Shown here: positions 53,427 to 57,810 of the stretch, one piece after another
Layout of the letters: each line of letters opens with the position of its first letter
How positions within the stretch are numbered: the first letter of the stretch is position 1
From: Streptomyces lushanensis
GTDB lineage: Bacteria > Actinomycetota > Actinomycetes > Streptomycetales > Streptomycetaceae
Assembly (NCBI RefSeq): GCF_001700515.1
Contig: NZ_MAUD01000160.1
Span: 1 to 57,810 of the forward strand
DNA: 57,810 nt
Direction: 5' to 3'
The notes under the pieces: generated by a model
Seen by the model: the letters and a program-made list of their open reading frames with translations, nothing else
What the model was told of the DNA's origin: nothing
The model's database searches: none
Made by a program: the position numbers and the translations under genes

Positions 53427-54005
53427 TCAGATGACTCGTTCCGCGCCGTGCCTGGCCGCGCGCAGGCGGACCTCCGCCGGGAGCGCGGCCAGGCCCGTCG
53501 AGTCGCGGGCATGCGCCAGTGCCTCGTCCGTGAGGCGGTTCACCGACCGGCGCGGCGACGCGTGCGGTTCCAGGAGCAGCCGGATCCGGGCCGACGGGCC
53601 CGAGCGGCGGCCCCGGAGACGGACGTTGGCGCGCGCCACACCGTCGAGGGACTCCGCGTCGTCCGCCAGTACACGCTCCAGCGCGCGCCCGCGCAGCAGC
53701 GCGCCCTGTCCGTCGCCGCTGTCGACCAGCACCTCCGCCAGGCGCGCGCGGCGCAGTTGGGCCAGCAGCCACCACAGCGCCAGGAGCGCCACGACCGCGA
53801 GCCCCGCGATGACGGCCGGCCACCACCAGCCGTCGGAGCGGTGGCGCTCCCGGTTCGCACGGCTGAGCAGGACATCGTGCGGCCCGGTGTAGGGCCACCA
53901 GGACGGCACCGACCAGCCCAGTCCCCGGGCCAGCACCAGACCTCCCGCACACAGCAACGCCAGGCCGATCAGCGCCAGCAGCACCCGGTTGACCACCCGG
54001 ATCAT
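53427..54005 (-). CDS. amaP: Alkaline shock response membrane anchor protein AmaP
   Basis: The 192-residue protein has two hydrophobic segments, at about 6-28 (NRVLLALIGLALLCAGGLVL) and 64-85, joined by a short extracytoplasmic loop. The cytoplasmic C-terminal domain has ALLRGRALERVLADDAESLDG and IRLLLEPHASPRRSVNRL. The pattern and position with Asp23 genes identify it as AmaP, which tethers Asp23-family proteins to the membrane. It is the last gene of a minus-strand cluster and lies 4 bp after the DUF6286 gene. Confidence 0.82.
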   Translation of the reverse strand: MIRVVNRVLLALIGLALLCAGGLVLARGLGWSVPSWWPYTGPHDVLLSRANRERHRSDGWWWPAVIAGLAVVALLALWWLLAQLRRARLAEVLVDSGDGQGALLRGRALERVLADDAESLDGVARANVRLRGRRSGPSARIRLLLEPHASPRRSVNRLTDEALAHARDSTGLAALPAEVRLRAARHGAERVI

Positions 54006-54009
54006 CCCG

Positions 54010-54738
54010 TCACCTCTTCTTCACCGGCCTGCGCACGCGGACCGTCAGCGAGGGCGGCCTCGCGAGGCCCAGTTCGCCGATGCCGGTGGCGAGCACCTCG
54101 TCCAGATCGGCCCGTACCGCGTCGAGTTCACGGAAGTGGGAGAGGGCGCGCGCCGTCACCCGGGAGCGGCCGACCCGTACCCGCGCGGACCGCACCCCGG
54201 AGACCTCCATGGCCCGGTCGCGCAGCACCAGCGCGGCGGCCTCCCGGTCGAGCCCGGCCCGTACGTCCGCGACGTCCCGTCGCATCGCGAGCACGCGCCG
54301 CAGCCCCGGAGTGAGGGCGAGCGCGATCAGCCACAGCCCGAGCGCCATCGCGACACAGGCGGCGACCAGCATCCAGGTCTCGTCCAGCGGCTGCCGGGCG
54401 AGTTCACCGGCGAGCTCGCGGCGCCACGCCATCGCGCGGTGGCCGGCCCGTACCGCCGCGACGTCGTACAGCAGCAGTCCGGTGGCGCCGAGGACGACCA
54501 GGGCGGTCAGCGCGGCCGGGACCCGCCGCGTGGACCAGAAGCGCCCGGCCCTGTGGTCCGCCTCGCCGGTGAGTGTCGGCCGTGGCTCGTACCGGGTGGC
54601 GGAGGCCGACTGGTCGAGGCCGGGCAGGCCGCCCGGCCCGTCGCCCGGTGCCGCTTCCCTTCCCGCTCCCTCGGCCGGTCCCCCATCCGCGGGACCGTTC
54701 GCGGAACCCTCGGCCGGCTCCTTCGCCGGATCGCTCAC
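54010..54738 (-). CDS. DUF6286-type membrane protein of the Asp23 cluster
   Basis: GTG 54738, overlapping the upstream stop (GTGA), gives 242 residues. The first 60 residues are low complexity and acidic/Ala-rich. Two membrane segments lie near 80-100 (VPAALTALVVLGATGLLLYD) and 125-145 (AACVAMALGLWLIALALTP). A conserved cytoplasmic domain with LDREAAALVLRDRAMEVSG and VRVRRPVKKR ends the protein. Function is unknown, but it resembles AmaP in layout. GTG 54765 is another possible start. Confidence 0.75.
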   Translation of the reverse strand: MSDPAKEPAEGSANGPADGGPAEGAGREAAPGDGPGGLPGLDQSASATRYEPRPTLTGEADHRAGRFWSTRRVPAALTALVVLGATGLLLYDVAAVRAGHRAMAWRRELAGELARQPLDETWMLVAACVAMALGLWLIALALTPGLRRVLAMRRDVADVRAGLDREAAALVLRDRAMEVSGVRSARVRVGRSRVTARALSHFRELDAVRADLDEVLATGIGELGLARPPSLTVRVRRPVKKR

Positions 54739-55085
54739 CGGACCCTCCCCTGTGCTGTCGGACACGACCGGACGGAGTGCAGCCGCTCGACGCGCACCAC
54801 CACCTCGGGCACCTCGATGCCCGCCAAGGCCCTGACCCGCTGGGCGACCCGGAGCCGTACCGCGCCGCACTGCGTACCGATGTCGGAGGGATAGCCCAGC
54901 TCCACGCCGACCCGTACCCGTGCGATGTCACGGTGCACCGTGACCGTGGCGTGCGGCGCCGAGCCGCCTTCCGGCACGCCGGGCAGCGCCTCGCGCGCCG
55001 CCTGCGCGGCGATCTTCGCGACGACCCGGTCGGCGATCGTGGTCGCCCCGCGCCCGGCGGCCACCACCACCCCGTCACCGGCCAC
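54735..55085 (-). CDS. Short Asp23/Gls24 family protein
   Basis: This 116-residue protein begins with GTG 55085 (MAGDGVVVAAGRGATTIADR). It has the Asp23 core: TTIADRVVAKIAAQAAREAL and VTVHRDIARVRVGVELGYPS, then RVAQRVRALAGIEVPEVVVRV. Compared with the full-length family it lacks an extended tail. It overlaps the DUF6286 gene by 4 bp. It is the second Asp23 member in the cluster, so a hetero-assembly is possible. Confidence 0.82.
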   Translation of the reverse strand: MAGDGVVVAAGRGATTIADRVVAKIAAQAAREALPGVPEGGSAPHATVTVHRDIARVRVGVELGYPSDIGTQCGAVRLRVAQRVRALAGIEVPEVVVRVERLHSVRSCPTAQGRVR

Positions 55086-55091
55086 GCGCGA

Positions 55092-55283
55092 TCACCGCCG
55101 CCGGTCGTCGCGGTCGCGGGTGCGGAAGAAGTCGCCGGGTTCGAGATCGCCGTCGACGAACCGCCCTGCCACGAAGCCGATCGCACCCAACGCGGCCACC
55201 AGCAGAAAGGCACCGAAGCCACCGAAGTATCCGGCGAAACCGAGCGCCATACCGGCCAACAGGCCGACCACCGCCATGCTCAT
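55092..55283 (-). CDS. 63-residue membrane protein in the Asp23 cluster
   Basis: ATG 55283 gives 63 residues with two hydrophobic segments, MSMAVVGLLAGMALGFAGYF and GAFLLVAALGAIGFVAGRFV, then an acidic/basic tail DGDLEPGDFFRTRDRDDRRR. Glycine-rich helices of this kind resemble DUF2273 proteins that accompany Asp23 genes. A GTG at 55292 is also possible. Function is unknown. Confidence 0.72.
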   Translation of the reverse strand: MSMAVVGLLAGMALGFAGYFGGFGAFLLVAALGAIGFVAGRFVDGDLEPGDFFRTRDRDDRRR

Positions 55284-55350
55284 CGTTCGCACCCTTCCGC
55301 TGATCTGCCGCCGCTCCCGCGCCCTCGGGCCGGCCGCGGTCTACTGGGAC

Positions 55351-55842
55351 CTACTGGACCCGGCTGTCCTGGTCCTCTTCATCTTCCTCGTCGGGCAGCT
55401 TGACGTCACTGACCGCGATGTTGACCTCGACCACCTCCAGGCCCGTCATCCGCTCGACCGCGGCGATGACGTTCTCCCGTACGGCGGCGGCGACCTCGGT
55501 GATGGAGACGCCGTAGTCGACGACGATCTCCAGATCGAGCGCCGTCTGCACCTCCCCCACCTCCGCCTTCACTCCGCGGCTGACGGATCTGGTGGTGCCG
55601 GGGACCCGCTCGCGGACCGCGCCGAAGGTACGGGCCATTCCGCTGCCCAGGGCGTGCACACCGAGCACGTCACGGGCCGCGAGCCCGGCGATCTTCTCCA
55701 CCACGCCGTCGGCGATGGTGGTACGTCCACGGGTGGCGGGCGGGCCGCCGCCGCGCTTGGTGACGGACGGCTTCCTGCCCTCCTCGCCCGAGAGATCTGT
55801 GGCGGAAGGCCCTGACTGGTTGCGCGGTGTGCTGTCCGACAT
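55351..55842 (-). CDS. Asp23/Gls24 family envelope stress response protein
   Basis: This 163-residue protein starts at ATG 55842 with AAAGGA upstream. A 35-residue disordered head (MSDSTPRNQSGPSATDLSGE) is followed by the Asp23 domain: RTTIADGVVEKIAGLAARDV, GVHALGSGMARTFGAVRERV, VGEVQTALDLEIVVDYGVSI and VAAAVRENVIAAVERMTGLE, then VEVNIAVSDVKL and an acidic tail EEDEEDQDSRVQ. Asp23 proteins are abundant, membrane-associated and respond to cell envelope or alkaline stress. It is the first gene of the minus-strand cluster. Confidence 0.9.
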   Translation of the reverse strand: MSDSTPRNQSGPSATDLSGEEGRKPSVTKRGGGPPATRGRTTIADGVVEKIAGLAARDVLGVHALGSGMARTFGAVRERVPGTTRSVSRGVKAEVGEVQTALDLEIVVDYGVSITEVAAAVRENVIAAVERMTGLEVVEVNIAVSDVKLPDEEDEEDQDSRVQ

Positions 55843-55949
55843 CGCCGTTCGTCCTTTCCGGGCGGTGGGGTCCAGGCGGCAGGAGACTCCGCTCCTCAGA
55901 CTAGGTCCGCTTTCCCCATACCGCGCCGTGGATGCGGCAGGGTGGAGGA

Positions 55950-56663
55950 ATGACGACTGCGCACGATTCCGACAGTTGGACGGCCGCGGTACGCCGGCGG
56001 CTCGATCTGGGCAGGCTGCTTCCGCTGGGCGGCGCCGCCGACGGGACATGGCTGGCGGAGCGCGCCGCGGCGCGGGAGCTCCGGCGGGCGGCGGCGCAGG
56101 TGCCGGGCACCGTGCTGGGCGCGGTACGGCTCTCGCCCGCCGCCCAGGACGCGGCGGCGGAGTCCCCCGTACCGCCGCCGCCGAGCGCGCTGCCGCCCGG
56201 AGAGCTCCGTATCGAGGCGGAGTTCGGCGAGGAGTTCACGGACATGACGGACGAGCCCCTGCCCGCCGTGGCCGACCGGCTGCGCGCGGTGCTGTTCGCC
56301 TGCGCGACCAGGTGGCTGGGACTGCGGATCGCGGAGATCGATCTGCGGGTGACGGCGCTGCTGGACACGGCGACGGAGCCGACGGGCCCGAGGGAGCCGG
56401 CTGAGCCGATCGGGCTACGGACCGCCACACCGGAGGGCGAGGCCGCGCTGACGGCCGCCTCGGTGCCCGGTGTCGCCTGTCTGACCCGGACGCTGGGCGC
56501 CGCGGTGGCCGGCTCCCCCGGGCATCTCCGGATCGAGCTGGCGACGGCGGCCGGACACCGCCCGCTGGAGGTGGCACAGGCGGTACGGAGGAGAGTCGCG
56601 GCGCGCGTGCCGGGCGGGCCCTCGGTGGCCGTGCTGATCACGGGGGTGAACGTGACGCCCTGA
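55950..56663 (+). CDS. Asp23-cluster-associated protein, tandem Asp23-like halves (function unknown)
   Basis: From ATG 55950 the protein has 237 residues; ATG 55932 is also in frame. It has ELRRAAAQVPGTVLGAVRLS in its first half and RTLGAAVAGSPGHLRIELAT, then EVAQAVRRRVAARVPGGPSV in its second half. The second half ends VAVLITGVNVTP, which recalls the Asp23 ending VEVNIAVSDV. I read it as a distant Asp23-like protein with two halves. Streptomyces relatives carry the database name nucleopolyhedrovirus P10 family, which is not informative. It is divergent from the Asp23 operon and probably shares its regulation. Confidence 0.7.
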   Translation: MTTAHDSDSWTAAVRRRLDLGRLLPLGGAADGTWLAERAAARELRRAAAQVPGTVLGAVRLSPAAQDAAAESPVPPPPSALPPGELRIEAEFGEEFTDMTDEPLPAVADRLRAVLFACATRWLGLRIAEIDLRVTALLDTATEPTGPREPAEPIGLRTATPEGEAALTAASVPGVACLTRTLGAAVAGSPGHLRIELATAAGHRPLEVAQAVRRRVAARVPGGPSVAVLITGVNVTP

Positions 56664-56840
56664 CACCGCCGCCCCGCCGGGGGCCGGGTGGGCCCGGCCC
56701 CGCGCGGGCCCCTGCCGCCACGAAGTGCGCCGCCGCCCGACGCGCCCGACAATGGTGCAGATCCGCGCCCGACAATGGTGCGATCGGGTCGGGGCGGCGG
56801 CCGTTGCGGCGGCCCACGACGTGCGAGGAGGCAGGCGCCC

Positions 56841-57810
56841 ATGGCCGGTCCCGTCCCGGAGGTGGTCCCGCAGCCGGTGCTGAGTCCGCTGACGGGTGCG
56901 GCGATCTTCCTGGTGGTGACGGTGGACCCGGGTGGCGAGCCGGTCGTGCGGGAGCTGCTGCCCGATCTGGCGGGACTCCAGCGCGCGGTCGGTTTCCGCG
57001 CTACCGACGGGCAGTTGAGCTGTGTCGCCGGTATCGGCTCACAGGTCTGGGACCGGCTGTTCGGCGGACCGCGCCCGGCCGGGCTGCACCCCTTCCGCGA
57101 ACTCGTCGGGGCGACGGGTCATCGCGCGGTGTCCACGCCCGGTGATCTGCTCTTCCATGTCCGGGCCGCGCGGCTCGACCTCTGTTTCGGTCTGGCCGCC
57201 CAGATCATGGCGCGGCTGCGCGGGGCCGTCACCGTCCGCGACGAGGTCCATGGTTTCAAGTACTTCGACGTACGCGACCTGCTCGGCTTCGTCGACGGGA
57301 CCGAGAACCCGGTCGGGCCCGTGGCGCGGGCCGCGGTGCTGGTCGGTGACGAGGACGCCGGGTTCACCGGCGGAAGCTATGTGATCGTGCAGAAGTACGT
57401 GCACGATCTGGACGCCTGGAACGCGCTGCCCGTCGAGGAGCAGGAGCGGGTGATCGGCCGTACGAAACTCTCCGACATCGAGATGGACGACGACGTCAAA
57501 CCGGCCGACTCGCACGTCGCGCTGAACACGGTCACCGGTCCCGACGGCACCGAACGGAAGATCCTCCGCGACAACATGCCCTTCGGCAGCGTGGGGCGCG
57601 GTGAGTTCGGCACGTACTTCATCGGCTACGCCCGTACACCCGACGTCACCGAGACGATGCTGGAGAACATGTTCCTCGGCGCCCCGCCGGCCACCCACGA
57701 CCGGATCCTGGACTTCTCCACCGCCGTGACCGGCTCGCTGTTCTTCGCGCCCAGCGCCGACTTCCTGGACGATCCGCCGGAGCCGCCTGGAGCGCAGGCG
57801 GAGACCGAGG
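56841..57810 (+). CDS. DyP-type heme peroxidase (cut by the window end)
   Basis: The frame is open from ATG 56841 to the window edge (323 codons), with GAGGAGGCAGGCGCCC upstream. It contains the DyP hallmarks: GFVDGTENPVGPV with the catalytic Asp, KPADSHVALNTV with the proximal heme His, and MPFGSVGRGEFGTYFIGYAR with the catalytic Arg. FLVVTVDPGGEPVVRELLPD near the N-terminus is typical. There is no signal peptide, suggesting a cytoplasmic (B-type-like) enzyme. Such enzymes are often encapsulin cargo with a C-terminal targeting tail, which would lie beyond the edge. Confidence 0.93.
   Translation, partial: MAGPVPEVVPQPVLSPLTGAAIFLVVTVDPGGEPVVRELLPDLAGLQRAVGFRATDGQLSCVAGIGSQVWDRLFGGPRPAGLHPFRELVGATGHRAVSTPGDLLFHVRAARLDLCFGLAAQIMARLRGAVTVRDEVHGFKYFDVRDLLGFVDGTENPVGPVARAAVLVGDEDAGFTGGSYVIVQKYVHDLDAWNALPVEEQERVIGRTKLSDIEMDDDVKPADSHVALNTVTGPDGTERKILRDNMPFGSVGRGEFGTYFIGYARTPDVTETMLENMFLGAPPATHDRILDFSTAVTGSLFFAPSADFLDDPPEPPGAQAETE

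Noticed and set aside
1..57810. CRISPR arrays, tRNA or rRNA genes
   Set aside because: No regularly spaced identical repeats with unique spacers and no cloverleaf or rRNA-like sequence were recognised by eye; a short tRNA could still have been missed.

Overview
The window is high-GC actinobacterial chromosome and almost certainly Streptomyces. The evidence is the translationally coupled hisDCB/hisH/priA/hisF run, a trpC-trpM-trpB-trpA block that uses bifunctional PriA with no trpF nearby, the Streptomyces-type HGxxPAAW, TIGR02234 and SGM_5486-like small proteins, strong codon bias, and frequent GTG starts. I cannot name the species. I see no rRNA, tRNA or CRISPR array.

Layout. (1) 0.1-8.5 kb, plus strand: a seven-gene coupled operon of four different ADP-ribosylglycohydrolase (DraG/ARH) family proteins, a PfkB/ribokinase-type sugar kinase, a family III CoA-transferase and a CitE/HpcH-type lyase. 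Its function is not known to me and it is the best candidate here for an undescribed system. (2) 8.8-10.7 kb, minus: lgt and a membrane-anchored DsbA-like protein. (3) 10.8-17.6 kb, minus: trpA, trpB, trpM, trpC, three small membrane proteins and trpE. A 186-bp element with inverted ends fills the gap between trpC and trpM. (4) 17.6-25.7 kb, minus: hisI, then a plus-strand DinB-like gene and a secreted cutinase/PET-hydrolase homologue, then the hisF-ridA-priA-hisH-orf55-hisB-hisC-hisD run. (5) 25.9-33.5 kb: a beta-helix-like membrane protein, a helical-repeat protein, a LON-domain protein, YbaK, a 38-residue membrane microprotein with an MFS exporter, its divergent GntR regulator, and a small exported protein. 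(6) 33.7-37.1 kb, minus: fabI and fabG, followed by a decayed tetracycline-resistance ribosomal-protection gene. (7) 37.3-42.1 kb: tldD/tldE with a duplicated coupling junction, tyrS and a GlsB-type protein. (8) 42.3-48.3 kb: DUF3099, a small Cys/His protein, moaA, an acetate-type symporter with its DUF485 partner, and a secreted subtilase. (9) 48.6-53.4 kb: DEDDh exonuclease with a BRCT domain, SURF1, a GH15 enzyme and an SDR. (10) 53.4-56.7 kb: an Asp23/AmaP envelope-stress cluster with a divergent relative. (11) From 56.8 kb to the edge: a DyP-type peroxidase cut by the window end.

Besides genes, the window holds three copies of one dispersed repeat, each starting within about 10 bp of a stop codon. 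It also holds several strong hairpins downstream of operons, a 16-bp minisatellite at the actP stop, and a recurring arrangement in which a -10-like hexamer lies 6-8 nt before a start codon with no Shine-Dalgarno, suggesting leaderless mRNAs. Coordinates and motifs were read by eye. No database search was run, so family names are from recognition.
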